A DNA stretch of 64,000 bases from Ottowia flava (GCF_008017535.1 NZ_VRUA01000008.1:1-64000), one strand, 5' to 3'. Positions 46,601 to 56,297 are shown, counted from the first letter of the stretch. Program-made: numbers and translations. Notes: generated from the letters alone by a model not told the origin.

Positions 46601-47293
46601 GACGGTGGCGCCGCTTTCCACCACCTCGGACAGCGAGGTCAGCGCGACCCAGTTGCCCGAATAGCGCGACAGCGCCCAGCCGTACAGGCCGAACTCCAGG
46701 TGCTCGCCCACCGTGGCCGGAGCAACAACGGGCATGTGGTATGCCTGAAAAAGCTGATCGCTCTGGTGCGGCATGGAGGACGACACACAGCCGTGGTCGT
46801 CGCCCGCCACCACCAGCACGCCCCCGCGCGGCGAACTGCCGTAGGCGTTGCCATGCTTGAGCGCGTCGCCCGCGCGGTCCACGCCCGGGCCTTTGCCGTA
46901 CCACATCGCGAACACGGCGTCGCAGGTCTTTTCGGGATCGCTCTCGACGCGCTGCGTGCCCAGCACCTGCGTGGCGCCCAGTTCCTCGTTGATGGCGGGC
47001 ACGAAGTTCAGACCTTCCTCGCGCCAGGTTTTGCCCGCCTTCCAGATCTGCTGGTCGACCATGCCCAGCGGCGAGCCGCGGTAGCCGCTGACGAAGCCTT
47101 GCGTGTTGAGCCCGGCGGCCGCGTCGCGCCAGCGCTGCATCAGCATCAGGCGCACCAGCGCCTGCGTGCCGGTCATGAAAACCTGGCCTTCGCGGGCCCA
47201 GAGGTTGTCGGCCAGCTGGTAGCCCTGGCGGACGATGGTGTCGGGGGGGGCCGCGCCTGCGGTGGTCGCGGCGGTGGCAGAGGTGGCGTTCAT
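43640..47293 (-). CDS. Indolepyruvate ferredoxin oxidoreductase (fused)
   Basis: A 1217-residue TPP- and iron-sulfur-dependent enzyme that oxidatively decarboxylates aryl pyruvates to acyl-CoA during aromatic amino acid breakdown. The N-terminal part (GFVSGYRGSPLGMVDQQIWK, CAGCPHNTSTKVPEGSTAKA, GIGCHFMANW) is the pyrophosphate and alpha-like region. A ferredoxin-like segment follows (CEGCGDCSVQSNCVAVLPLE, CNKDYSCAKGFCPSF), then the gamma-like domain (LLVTGVGGTGVVTVGAVIAM). This single-chain form is usual in Burkholderiales. A divergent Lrp-type gene lies 145 bases away. Confidence 0.94.
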   Translation of the reverse strand: MNATSATAATTAGAAPPDTIVRQGYQLADNLWAREGQVFMTGTQALVRLMLMQRWRDAAAGLNTQGFVSGYRGSPLGMVDQQIWKAGKTWREEGLNFVPAINEELGATQVLGTQRVESDPEKTCDAVFAMWYGKGPGVDRAGDALKHGNAYGSSPRGGVLVVAGDDHGCVSSSMPHQSDQLFQAYHMPVVAPATVGEHLEFGLYGWALSRYSGNWVALTSLSEVVESGATVDLDAINARVAAWKSADEVRALTGHQPPAEGLHYRWPDFPSLQIEERLAQKLQAVAAFSAINSIDRLTIPAPQATVGIVTCGKAHYDLMEVLRRLEITEDMLAVAGVRLYKIGLAYPIDAGRATAFADGLREILVIEEKGAVVENQLRELFYNLPSDTRPAILGKKNAQGQPLVSSLGELRPSRLIELTADWLIRHFPERFGDRRAHVRDFTLPELLSNASDSVKRLPYFCAGCPHNTSTKVPEGSTAKAGIGCHFMANWMERDTEGLIQMGGEGVDWVSHSRFTRMPHVFQNLGDGTYYHSGYLAIRQAVAAKARITYKILFNDAVAMTGGQPVDGVISVDAIARQVESEGVKQVVVLSDDIGKYDAIKGKFPAGTEFHDRDQLDAVQRRLRDVDGVTVLIYEQTCAAEKRRRRKKGELVDPAKRLFINEAVCEGCGDCSVQSNCVAVLPLETDLGRKRKIDQTACNKDYSCAKGFCPSFVGVTGGKLRKKAGALAGDAGQAAFKRLVDGLPQPALHRWTGPYDLLVTGVGGTGVVTVGAVIAMAAHLEGKSASVLDFMGFAQKGGAVMSFVRLADVPERLNQVRIDTQQADALLACDTVVAAQPEALGTVRHGRTRVLANVHETPVAESLRNPDADLKTDLLLGKLRFAAGDDRVETFDAQTLAQDFLGDTVTANILAMGYAWQRGLVPVGLSALLRAIELNGVAVASNVAAFSLGRLAAADPGACEALLGDHVQPDAPAVRGIDALIAQGMSHLTAWQNAAWAERYAKLVREVYAAEQALTLQGADEHAWPLTRAVAQSLRKLMSYKDEYEVARLYTDGHFEKALSQQFEGDVRLSFYMAPPVLSRAKQGEPPRKVELGSWMWRAMRWLAKGKALRGGVFDVFGRTDERRMERELITRFEDRVRELLPQIGAEQLALATQIAALPLSMRGYGHVKLANVALARVRETELLHRLNPERYPAPQRPATAEAGQIKGIAIRSQRETA

Positions 47294-47438
47294 GAGCTTG
47301 TCTCCGGTGGGATCGGCTTGTCGTGTGTCGCAGGCAGTCCGTCACTTTAGGTCGCTCGATGAAAAAAAGGTGCCCTGAAAACGCTGAGATAACGCCAAAA
47401 TAGGAATCCCATTCTCGAAATAGACATCATTTAAGAAC
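47294..47438. promoter_or_regulatory. Divergent promoter region, indolepyruvate oxidoreductase and Lrp
   Basis: The 145-base gap must hold both promoters. The segment 47360-47440 is AT-rich relative to the genes and is a likely target of the Lrp-type regulator. No consensus operator is obvious. Confidence 0.45.
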
Positions 47439-47960
47439 ATGATTCTTGATCACTACAGTCTGGCCATCCTGCGCGAGTTGCAGCGCGACGCACGCCAAAC
47501 CGTGCAGCAGATCGCCGAGCGCGTCGGCCTGTCCACCACGCCGTGCTGGAAGCGCATCAAGGACATGGAGGCCGCGGGCGTGATCACCGGCTACAGCGCG
47601 CTCGTCGACCGAGGGCGTGTCGGCTTGGGCCTGCTGGTGCTGGCCGAGGTCAACCTGAGCCAGCACAGCGCCGACACGGTGCACGCCTTCGAGCGCGCCG
47701 TGCAGGCGACGCCCGCCATCGTGCGCTGCTTGTCCACCACCGGCCAGGCCGACTACGTGCTGAGCGTGTTGGCCCCCGACATCGCCGCCTACGAGCAGAT
47801 TCTTCACACCGAACTGTTCCGGCTGCCTGGCGTAACGCACGTGCGCTCGTCCATCGTGCTCAAGGAAGTGAAGGCCGATGTGCGCCTGCCGGTGCCGGCG
47901 CAACCGCCCGAACCGGCCCCGGCGCCAAGACGCCGGCGGCGCGCCGCAGACGGGGGTTGA
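47439..47960 (+). CDS. Lrp/AsnC family transcriptional regulator
   Basis: A 173-residue regulator with an N-terminal HTH (DHYSLAILRELQRDARQTVQ, IAERVGLSTTPCWKRIKDME) and a C-terminal RAM effector domain (VLAEVNLSQHSADTVHAFER, LSTTGQADYVLSVLAPDIAA, GVTHVRSSIVLKEVK). The tail is Pro/Arg-rich. Divergent from the indolepyruvate oxidoreductase gene, it probably regulates that enzyme in response to an amino acid such as an aromatic one. Confidence 0.92.
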   Translation: MILDHYSLAILRELQRDARQTVQQIAERVGLSTTPCWKRIKDMEAAGVITGYSALVDRGRVGLGLLVLAEVNLSQHSADTVHAFERAVQATPAIVRCLSTTGQADYVLSVLAPDIAAYEQILHTELFRLPGVTHVRSSIVLKEVKADVRLPVPAQPPEPAPAPRRRRRAADGG

Positions 47961-48053
47961 GGGCATCGCAGCGGTCTTGTCCGACAGACAGGCGGCCCGG
48001 GCGCCCGCCATCATCGCTTGCACCCTTCCCCTAACCCACCGGAGACGATCGCC

Positions 48054-48257
48054 ATGCGCCGCCCAGCCACACCCCCGTCGCTGCACTGGAGGTTCACGGT
48101 GCTGACCTTGCTGGCCGTGGTGGTAGCGTTCGGGGTGCTCGCGCTGCTGCCGACGACCCCGCCGGTGACGCACGACGAAGTCAGTGGTGCCATCGACCAC
48201 CTGATCGGCGCCGACAGCGGCCACAGCTCCCCACCCGCCACCGCGCCTACACGCTGA
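48054..48257 (+). CDS. Small single-span membrane protein
   Basis: A 67-residue frame with one clear membrane span (FTVLTLLAVVVAFGVLALLP) flanked by Arg at the N-terminus and an acidic, Ser/Pro-rich tail. GGAG lies nine bases before the ATG. An upstream ATG is in frame but has no ribosome site. Function is unknown. Confidence 0.5.
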   Translation: MRRPATPPSLHWRFTVLTLLAVVVAFGVLALLPTTPPVTHDEVSGAIDHLIGADSGHSSPPATAPTR

Positions 48258-50427
<2,170 letters not shown>

Positions 50428-50428
50428 G

Positions 50429-50565
50429 CCCCCTGTGCCGCTGGCGCGGCTTCCCCGCGGGGGACGGCGCCAGTGGCCGGTTCAAGCCCGGCCACGGCGC
50501 CCGCTGAGATGGCCTGCTCCGCGGCCCGCTTGGCGGCTTGCTTCGCAGCCGCCCACGGATGAGCC
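50429..50565 (+). repeat. GC-rich intergenic repeat, first copy
   Basis: Begins CCCCCTGTGCCGCTGGCGCG, goes through CGGGGGACGGCGCCAGTGGC and ends in GGCCTGCTCCGCGGCCCG and a GGCGGCTTGCTTCGC-like hairpin. It lies between nirS and nirM and shares the CCCC...GGGGGACG and GCCTGCTCCGCGGCC parts with 52566-52730. Confidence 0.7.
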
Positions 50566-50627
50566 GTGGATGTGCTGACGATCCCCGGGCACCAGCCGGT
50601 GCCTGATTTCACCAAGGAGATGTTTCG

Positions 50628-50936
50628 ATGAAATCGCTTGCTTTGATCGCCACCGCGCTGGCCTTTGTCGCCACGCCGGCGCTGGCCAACCCTGAAGCCG
50701 CCATGACCAAGGGCGGCTGCATGGCCTGCCACGCCAAGGACAAGAAGCTGGTGGGCCCGTCCTTCAAGGACATTGCGGCCAAGTACAAGGGCCAGGACGT
50801 CAGCGCCAAGCTGATGGACAAGGTGCGCAAAGGCGGCTCGGGCGTGTTCGGCCCGATCCCGATGGCGCCTAACGGCCCCGACAAGATCAGCGACGCCGAT
50901 CTGAAGGCTGCTGTCGACTTCATCCTGAAGTCGTAA
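50628..50936 (+). CDS. nirM: Cytochrome c-551
   Basis: A 102-residue periplasmic class I cytochrome that passes electrons to NirS. The signal peptide is MKSLALIATALAFVATPALA. The heme site is CMACH (31-35) and the distal Met is in FGPIPMAPNG. AAGGAG lies about 12 bases before the ATG. Normal size for c-551. Confidence 0.93.
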   Translation: MKSLALIATALAFVATPALANPEAAMTKGGCMACHAKDKKLVGPSFKDIAAKYKGQDVSAKLMDKVRKGGSGVFGPIPMAPNGPDKISDADLKAAVDFILKS

Positions 50937-50956
50937 GCGGATCCACGGGCTTCGAC

Positions 50957-51325
50957 ATGCGCTGGAAAACTTCTCTTTTGATAGCTGGCTGCGCAGTTCT
51001 GACAAGCGCTGCAGCCGCAAAAGACCTCAACTCCGGCGCCTCTGACACCACCCTGCCCGCCGCGCGCCAGACCCAACTGGTGCGCATGGTGCGGCAGGAC
51101 TGCGGCTCGTGCCACGGCATCCAGCTGACCGGCGGTCTGGGCCCCGCGCTCACGCGCGAACGCATGACCGAGATCCCGCTCGACAGCCTCGTCGCCGTCA
51201 TTTACCAAGGCCGCCCCGGCACGCCCATGCCCGGCTGGAAGACCATGATCAGCGAGCCCGAGGCCGCCTGGATCGCCCGGCGTCTGCAGACCGGCTTCCC
51301 TCTGGATTCGGGCCCGGCGCCCTGA
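50957..51325 (+). CDS. nirC: Cytochrome c55x NirC
   Basis: A 122-residue exported monoheme cytochrome used in heme d1 maturation. The heme site is CGSCH (49-53), and GRPGTPMPGWKTMISEPEAA contains the distal Met. The signal peptide MRWKTSLLIAGCAVLTSAAA is unusual: its hydrophobic core is coded by a dispersed repeat copy (50972-51008). The position between nirM and nirF is standard. Confidence 0.9.
   Translation: MRWKTSLLIAGCAVLTSAAAAKDLNSGASDTTLPAARQTQLVRMVRQDCGSCHGIQLTGGLGPALTRERMTEIPLDSLVAVIYQGRPGTPMPGWKTMISEPEAAWIARRLQTGFPLDSGPAP
50972..51008 (+). repeat. Dispersed repeat copy forming the NirC signal-peptide core
   Basis: CTTTTGATAGCTGGCTGCGC then AGTTCTGACAAGCGC aligns with the pyrD and ThiD-ThiE copies. 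It codes for LLIAGCAVLTS in frame. Confidence 0.75.
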
Positions 51326-51332
51326 TCCCTCC

Positions 51333-52565
51333 ATGAAACTTTCAGCCATGCGCCTGGCCCTCGCCTTCCGGTTTTCCACCCTGCTGCTGGCCGCTGGCCT
51401 GCTGGCAGGCTGCGCCACGTCAGGCACCTCGTCTCCCTCATCTTCCCTGCTGGTGCCGCCTGAGCGCGGCAACGGCGACCTGGGCCTGGTGATCGAGCGC
51501 GAATCCGGCACCCTGGGCGTACTCGACACCACCGCCCGCACGCGCCTGGGCACGGTCGCTGGCCTGGGCGACTTGTCGCACGCCTCGGTCGTGTTCTCAC
51601 GCGACGGCGCGCTGGCCTACGTGTTCGGGCGCGACGGCGGGCTGACCAAGGTCAACCTGCGCACCGGCGCCATCGAAGGCCGCGTCATGCAGGCCGGCAA
51701 CAGCATCGGCGGCGCCATTTCGACCGATGGCAGCCTGATCGTCGCGCAGAACTACCAGCCCGGCGGCGTGAAGGTGTTCGACGCGCGCACGCTGGAACAG
51801 TTGGCCGACATCCCGGCTGTGGTGGACGGCAAGGCCTCGCGCGTGGTGGGCCTGGCCGACATTCCGCGCAACCGCTTCATCTTTTCGCTGTTCGACGCGG
51901 GGCAGATCTGGATCGCCGATCTGGCCGACCCCAGGCAGCCCAAGATCCAGAAATTCGCAGGCATCGGCAAACAGCCCTACGACGCGCTGATCACGCCCGA
52001 TGGCCGCCACTACATCGCCGGCCTGTTCGGCGAGGACGGCCTGGCCAAGATCGACCTCTGGGCGCCCGAGCCGAAGGTGGAACGCATCCTGCCCGGCTAC
52101 GGCAAGGGCCAGCAGCCACTGCCCGTCTTCAAGATGCCGCACCTGCGCGGCTGGGCCGTGGCCGGTCGCCACGCCTACCTGCCCGCCGTGGGCCGCCACG
52201 AAGTGCTGGTGGTCGACACGCAGACCTGGCAGGAAGTCGGCCGCATCCCGGTCGCCGGTCAACCGGTGTTCGTGATGGCGCGGCCCGACGGGCGCCAGGT
52301 GTGGGTCAACTTCGCGGTGCCAGACTACGACACGGTGCAGGTGATCGACACGCAGACGCGCCAGATCGTCCAGCGCTTGAAGCCCGGCAAGGCGGTGCTG
52401 CACATGGAATTCACCCCGCGCGGCGACGCGGTGTGGATCAGCACGCGCGACGACCACCGGATCTCGGTGATCGACACGCAGGGTTTCAAGACGCTGGCGA
52501 CGCTGCCGGCCAAGTCGCCAAGCGGGATCTTCTTTACGTCTCGCGCTGCGCGCACGGGGTTCTGA
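51333..52565 (+). CDS. nirF: Heme d1 biosynthesis protein NirF
   Basis: A 410-residue lipoprotein needed for heme d1. The signal sequence ends with the lipobox LLAGC (Cys27), so it is anchored in the periplasmic face of a membrane. The rest is a beta propeller related to the d1 domain of NirS (LGLVIERESGTLGVLDTTAR, ASVVFSRDGALAYVFGRDGG, YIAGLFGEDGLAKIDLWAPE, HMEFTPRGDAVWISTRDD). An internal ATG five codons in is also possible. It starts seven bases after nirC. Confidence 0.95.
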   Translation: MKLSAMRLALAFRFSTLLLAAGLLAGCATSGTSSPSSSLLVPPERGNGDLGLVIERESGTLGVLDTTARTRLGTVAGLGDLSHASVVFSRDGALAYVFGRDGGLTKVNLRTGAIEGRVMQAGNSIGGAISTDGSLIVAQNYQPGGVKVFDARTLEQLADIPAVVDGKASRVVGLADIPRNRFIFSLFDAGQIWIADLADPRQPKIQKFAGIGKQPYDALITPDGRHYIAGLFGEDGLAKIDLWAPEPKVERILPGYGKGQQPLPVFKMPHLRGWAVAGRHAYLPAVGRHEVLVVDTQTWQEVGRIPVAGQPVFVMARPDGRQVWVNFAVPDYDTVQVIDTQTRQIVQRLKPGKAVLHMEFTPRGDAVWISTRDDHRISVIDTQGFKTLATLPAKSPSGIFFTSRAARTGF

Positions 52566-52730
52566 TGGGACACCCCCCTGAGCGGCTTCGCCGCTTCCCC
52601 CCGCTCTCTTCGCGCTGCGCGCTTCGGGCAGGGGGACAACGCCGATGCCCGGCGCAGGTCCGGGCATGGCGTTTGCTGGGGCGGCCTGCTCCGCGGCCTT
52701 TCGCGCGGTGGGGCGCGGTGCGGTGCGGGG
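52566..52730 (+). repeat. GC-rich intergenic repeat, second copy
   Basis: The region opens GGGACACCCCCCTGAGCGGC, then CCGCTTCCCCCCGC and GCAGGGGGACAACGCCGATG, and reads GCGGCCTGCTCCGCGGCC near the end. It is the second copy of the element seen between nirS and nirM and has several nested hairpins. It separates nirF from the siroheme decarboxylase genes by 261 bases. Confidence 0.65.
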
Positions 52731-52826
52731 CTTTTGCCAAGGGTGCTGCAACGCCGTCGTTCAAGGCTGCTGCGTCGAATCTCGGCGCGTGGACAGTGGC
52801 AGGAGTGGGCACCGGGACGGATCGAC

Positions 52827-53888
52827 ATGCCTGACACATCGCGCGCTTTGCGCTCCGCCCTGCCCGACTCGCCAGCCTGGCTGCCGCGCCTGCTGAACGA
52901 ATGGCAACGCGGCTTTCCCTTGGCAAATCGGCCATTTGCCCTAGTGGGACAAGCGCTGGCAGCTACAGAAAACGAAGTGATCGACGCCGTCGCCAGCCTG
53001 CTGGCCAGCGGCGCGGCCAGCCGCCTGGGCGGGGTGTGGGCGCCGGGCGCGGGTGGCAGTGCGCTGCTGTGCGCGATGGCGGTGCCGCCGGCGCAGCTGT
53101 CGGAGGTGGCGGCGCGGGTGTCGGCGCACCCGGGGGTCAACCACAACTACGAGCGCGAACACGGCATCAACCTGTGGTTCGTCACCACCGGCTGCGACGC
53201 GGTCGCGGTCGAATTTGCGCTGCGCGACATCGAACGCGACACCAGCCTGCCGGTACTGCGCCTGGCGATGCAGCGCGCTTACCGGATCGATCTGGGGTTT
53301 GACCTGCACCGCCCTGCGGGCGCTGGCGGCGTGCAGCAGCGCGCGCCCAAGGTGCGCGCCGAACACGCGCCGCTGGCCGCGCTGGTGGAAGCCGGCGTGC
53401 CGCTGGTGCCGGCGCCCTACGCACAGTGGGCGGCGCAGCTCGGCTGCAGCGAGGCCGAGGTGCTGGCGCAGTTGCAGGCCTGGCTGGACGCCGGCACGCT
53501 GCGGCGGCTGGGCTTGGTGGTGCGCCACCACGAGGCCGGTTTTGCCGCCAACGCCATGACGGTGTTCGACCTGCCGGATGATCAGGTCGACACCTTTGGC
53601 GAGCGCCTGGCTGCGCAGCCGGGCGTGACGCTGTGCTACCGCCGCACGCGCGCGGTGGGCTGGCCCTACAACCTGTACTGCATGGTGCACGGCCGCAGCC
53701 GCGAAGACACGCTGGCGCTGCTGCAGGCCGCCATCGCTGGCGCCGGGTTGCAGGCCGCGCCGCAGCAGGTGCTGTTCAGCCGCCGTCGCTTCAAGCAGAC
53801 CGGCGCGCGCTACTTTCGGCCCTTGCCCACGGGCGATGCTCAGCCCGCTGGCCCGTCGGCCGCACCGGAGCCCGCCCATGCTGACTGA
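52827..53888 (+). CDS. Siroheme decarboxylase, double-domain (NirD-NirL type)
   Basis: A 353-residue Lrp/AsnC-like protein with two tandem HTH-RAM units, residues about 15-180 and 195-330. In NirDLGH proteins these enzymes decarboxylate siroheme to didecarboxysiroheme on the way to heme d1. Segments seen: LLNEWQRGFPLANRPF, ASRLGGVWAPGAGGSALLCA, GVNHNYEREHGINLWFVTTG (family His/Tyr motif) and TLCYRRTRAVGWPYNLYCMV. The start ATG is 52827; ATGs further upstream lie in repeat DNA. Residues 34-50 are coded by a repeat-like stretch but still fit the family. It overlaps the next gene by 11 bases. Confidence 0.85.
   Translation: MPDTSRALRSALPDSPAWLPRLLNEWQRGFPLANRPFALVGQALAATENEVIDAVASLLASGAASRLGGVWAPGAGGSALLCAMAVPPAQLSEVAARVSAHPGVNHNYEREHGINLWFVTTGCDAVAVEFALRDIERDTSLPVLRLAMQRAYRIDLGFDLHRPAGAGGVQQRAPKVRAEHAPLAALVEAGVPLVPAPYAQWAAQLGCSEAEVLAQLQAWLDAGTLRRLGLVVRHHEAGFAANAMTVFDLPDDQVDTFGERLAAQPGVTLCYRRTRAVGWPYNLYCMVHGRSREDTLALLQAAIAGAGLQAAPQQVLFSRRRFKQTGARYFRPLPTGDAQPAGPSAAPEPAHAD
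52929..52975 (-). repeat. Repeat-like segment inside the NirD-NirL type gene
   Basis: CCATTTGCCCTAGTGGGACA then AGCGCTGGCAGCTAC matches the intergenic copy at 58629-58680 over most of its length. Confidence 0.6.
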
Positions 53889-54915
53889 CCCGCTGCACCC
53901 GCCTGCGCCGCGCCTGCCGGTCGGCATCGAGCTGGACGACGCCCGCCTGATCGACCACCTGCAACTGGAACTGCCGTTGACCGAGCGCCCGTTCGCCGAC
54001 ACCGGCGCCGCGCTGGGCATGAGCGAAAGCGCCGTGATCGAGCGGCTGGACCACCTGCTGAGCGCGGGGGTGCTGACGCGCCTGGGCCCGCTGTTCCAGA
54101 TCGAACGCGCCGGTGGCCAGTTCATCCTGGCGGCGCTGGAAGTGCCCGAAGCGCGCTTCGCCGAAGTCACGGCGCTGGTGAACGATCTGCCCGAAGTCGC
54201 GCACAACTACCTGCGCGACCACCGCTTGAACATGTGGTTCGTCGTCGCCGCCGAAACGCCCGAAGCCGCCTGGGCGGCCTGCGACCGCATCGAAGCGGCC
54301 ACCGGCCTGCCCGTGCACGCCTTCCCGAAGGAGCGCGAATTCTTCGTCGGCCTGTACTTGCCGCTGCTGACCCCCGCGCGCCAGGCAGCGGCGCCCTCGC
54401 TACCCCGAGGCAGCGCCGGCGCCCCCGCCCACAGGTTGAGCGATGACGACCGCGCACTGATCGCCGCCACCCAGGCCGGCCTGCCCCTGGTCGCGCGGCC
54501 CTACGACAGCGTGGCCGCCCTGCTCGGCACCACCGGCGCCGCCGTGCGCCAGCGCCTGGCCGATCTGCTGGCCGCCGGCGTGGTGCGCCGCGTCGCCGCC
54601 GTGCCCAACCACTACCGCCTGGGCTACGTCGCCAACGGCATGAGCGTGTGGGACGTCGACGACGCCGAGGTCGACCGCCTGGGCGAGTTGCTGGGCAGCC
54701 AGCCCGCCGTCAGCCACTGCTACCGCCGCCCGCGCAAGGCCGGCGTGTGGCGCTACAACCTGTTCGCCATGCTGCACGGCCACAGCCGCGACGAGGTGCT
54801 GGCCCAAGCCGAAGCGGTAGCCCAGCTGCTGGGCCCCGCGTGCCGCGCACACGACGTGCTGTTTTCCAGCGCGATCCTGAAGAAAACGGGCCTTAGGCTA
54901 CGGCAGGCGATCTAA
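53878..54915 (+). CDS. Siroheme decarboxylase, double-domain (NirG-NirH type)
   Basis: A 345-residue paralogue of the preceding protein, again with two HTH-RAM units (1-165 and 190-345). LPLTERPFADTGAALGMSES and EVAHNYLRDHRLNMWFVVAA lie in the first unit; RPYDSVAALLGTTGAAVRQR and VSHCYRRPRKAGVWRYNLFA in the second. With the preceding gene it supplies the four NirD/L/G/H-like domains in two chains. The ATG at 53878 overlaps the upstream stop. NirJ, NirE and NirN genes do not follow. Confidence 0.85.
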   Translation: MLTDPLHPPAPRLPVGIELDDARLIDHLQLELPLTERPFADTGAALGMSESAVIERLDHLLSAGVLTRLGPLFQIERAGGQFILAALEVPEARFAEVTALVNDLPEVAHNYLRDHRLNMWFVVAAETPEAAWAACDRIEAATGLPVHAFPKEREFFVGLYLPLLTPARQAAAPSLPRGSAGAPAHRLSDDDRALIAATQAGLPLVARPYDSVAALLGTTGAAVRQRLADLLAAGVVRRVAAVPNHYRLGYVANGMSVWDVDDAEVDRLGELLGSQPAVSHCYRRPRKAGVWRYNLFAMLHGHSRDEVLAQAEAVAQLLGPACRAHDVLFSSAILKKTGLRLRQAI

Positions 54916-55089
54916 AAGGTTGCTGAAATACCTCACGCGACCCACCGCGCAACGCTGGCGCCCACGCGCGCAAGACAGTGCGGCATGCGTGAATACGGCA
55001 CTTTCACCGAGAGCCTGTTCAGCGCTAAGAAGCTTGACGACTTCGTGTCGGCCCGGGCCGGCAGCCAGCCTGCCCGCACTCGGCGACGG
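54916..55089. other. Convergent gap after the nir operon
   Basis: 174 bases with no gene seen and no obvious terminator hairpin with a T-run. Confidence 0.4.
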
Positions 55090-56214
55090 CTACGCCGCCA
55101 CCTTCGGCGCGCAGGTCGGGCAGCTCACGGTGCCCAGGCGCCGGTGGTAGAGCACCTCGACGCCGCTGGCCACTTCCGCGCCACAGTGGTCGCACAGCGT
55201 CGCTGCGGACAGGGTTTCGCGCTCGAAGCCTTCGGTGTAGATCTCGACGCCGCCTTCGACGCGCGGCCAGCTGGTCGACTTGACGATGTCGGGGCGAAAG
55301 TACTCCTCAAAACGCGTCCAGCGCTGGATCTGCGCTTCGCTCAGGCCATGCTCACGCAGCGTCTGCACCATCAGCGACTGGCGGAAGTCGAACAACTCGT
55401 GCGTGATGATCATCCAGTGGTGCGCATTGCGCGGGCGGTCGCCGAAGTAGATCTTTTCTCCGGTCATGGCCAGGCGCAGGAACGAATACTGCTTGTCGAT
55501 GGCGCGCTCGATGGTCACGCCGCGGAAGAACGGTCCAAGCCGCTCATCCGCATAGACCTTGGGGTAGAAATCCTCCAGCACCGCACGTACGGTGCGCCCC
55601 TCGTCCAGCTCGTGCCACAGCGCGAGGTCGGTGTGCGTCATCGGCAGGCCCTGCGACGGCACGCCGTCGAACGGGCCGCGCACCTCGAACATCCAGCCGA
55701 ACTCGGCGTCCGGGCCAAAGCCTTCGGGCAAGCTCGTGCCGGGGCGCAGCCTCAGCTCGCCAGTCATGACCATGTCGACCGCCGGGTCGGAAGTGATCAC
55801 GATCTCCGGCTCCACCCCGCTGGCGGTGACGACGCGCAAGGTCTGCCCCCGGCGGTAGCGCAGCGCAGGCTGCGGCTCGAAGATCAGCCGCACCACCCCG
55901 TCGTCGTGACCTGCGGCTTCGCACAGCATGCACGCAGTCAGCAGGTCGTCGGGCTGCGGTGCCCTCAAGTGCATCGGGCCTTGCGCATGGCACTGGCAGG
56001 GCAGCAGGTAGTGCATGCGCACCAGGTGATCAGACAGGCCGTGCTGCGCCGCCGCGGGCACCGGGCCTTCCGTGCACTGCATCAGGCAGGTGTGGCAGGA
56101 GCCGCTTTTGCACGAGAACGGCGCATCGATCCCGACGCGCAGCAGCGCGTCGAGCACGGTTTCACCCTCCCACGGCTCGACCGATTGGCCCCCGAAGTTC
56201 AAAGAAGCAGGCAT
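55090..56214 (-). CDS. [2Fe-2S] ferredoxin fused to a globin-like domain
   Basis: A 374-residue fusion. Residues 1-80 are a plant-type ferredoxin with cluster ligands Cys35, Cys40, Cys43 and Cys73 (spacing 4, 2, 29). Residues about 85-180 look like part of a ferredoxin-reductase beta barrel (EPQPALRYRRGQTLRVV). Residues 200-305 resemble a truncated haemoglobin (VRAVLEDFYPKVYADERLGP, RAIDKQYSFLRLAMTGEKIY, RPRNAHHWMIITHELFDFRQ with candidate proximal His). The tail has CDHCGAEV and CPTC, a zinc-ribbon pair. The ATG at 56212-56214 follows GGAGGTGCC. It may handle NO; this is inference from domains and context. Confidence 0.75.
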   Translation of the reverse strand: MPASLNFGGQSVEPWEGETVLDALLRVGIDAPFSCKSGSCHTCLMQCTEGPVPAAAQHGLSDHLVRMHYLLPCQCHAQGPMHLRAPQPDDLLTACMLCEAAGHDDGVVRLIFEPQPALRYRRGQTLRVVTASGVEPEIVITSDPAVDMVMTGELRLRPGTSLPEGFGPDAEFGWMFEVRGPFDGVPSQGLPMTHTDLALWHELDEGRTVRAVLEDFYPKVYADERLGPFFRGVTIERAIDKQYSFLRLAMTGEKIYFGDRPRNAHHWMIITHELFDFRQSLMVQTLREHGLSEAQIQRWTRFEEYFRPDIVKSTSWPRVEGGVEIYTEGFERETLSAATLCDHCGAEVASGVEVLYHRRLGTVSCPTCAPKVAA

Positions 56215-56283
56215 GGCACCTCCCACAGGTCAACAGTGACAGCCTTAAATATTAGTACTTTCGTATTTATTTACAGTCAGGGT

Positions 56284-56297
56284 TTGACCTGTGTCAC
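56284..56297 (-). promoter_or_regulatory. FNR/DNR-type operator upstream of the ferredoxin-globin gene
   Basis: TTGACCTGTGTCAC on the plus strand is one base short of the TTGAC-N4-GTCAA dyad used by DNR/NnrR. It is 70 bases from the gene start and matches the type of site seen before nirS. Confidence 0.6.
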
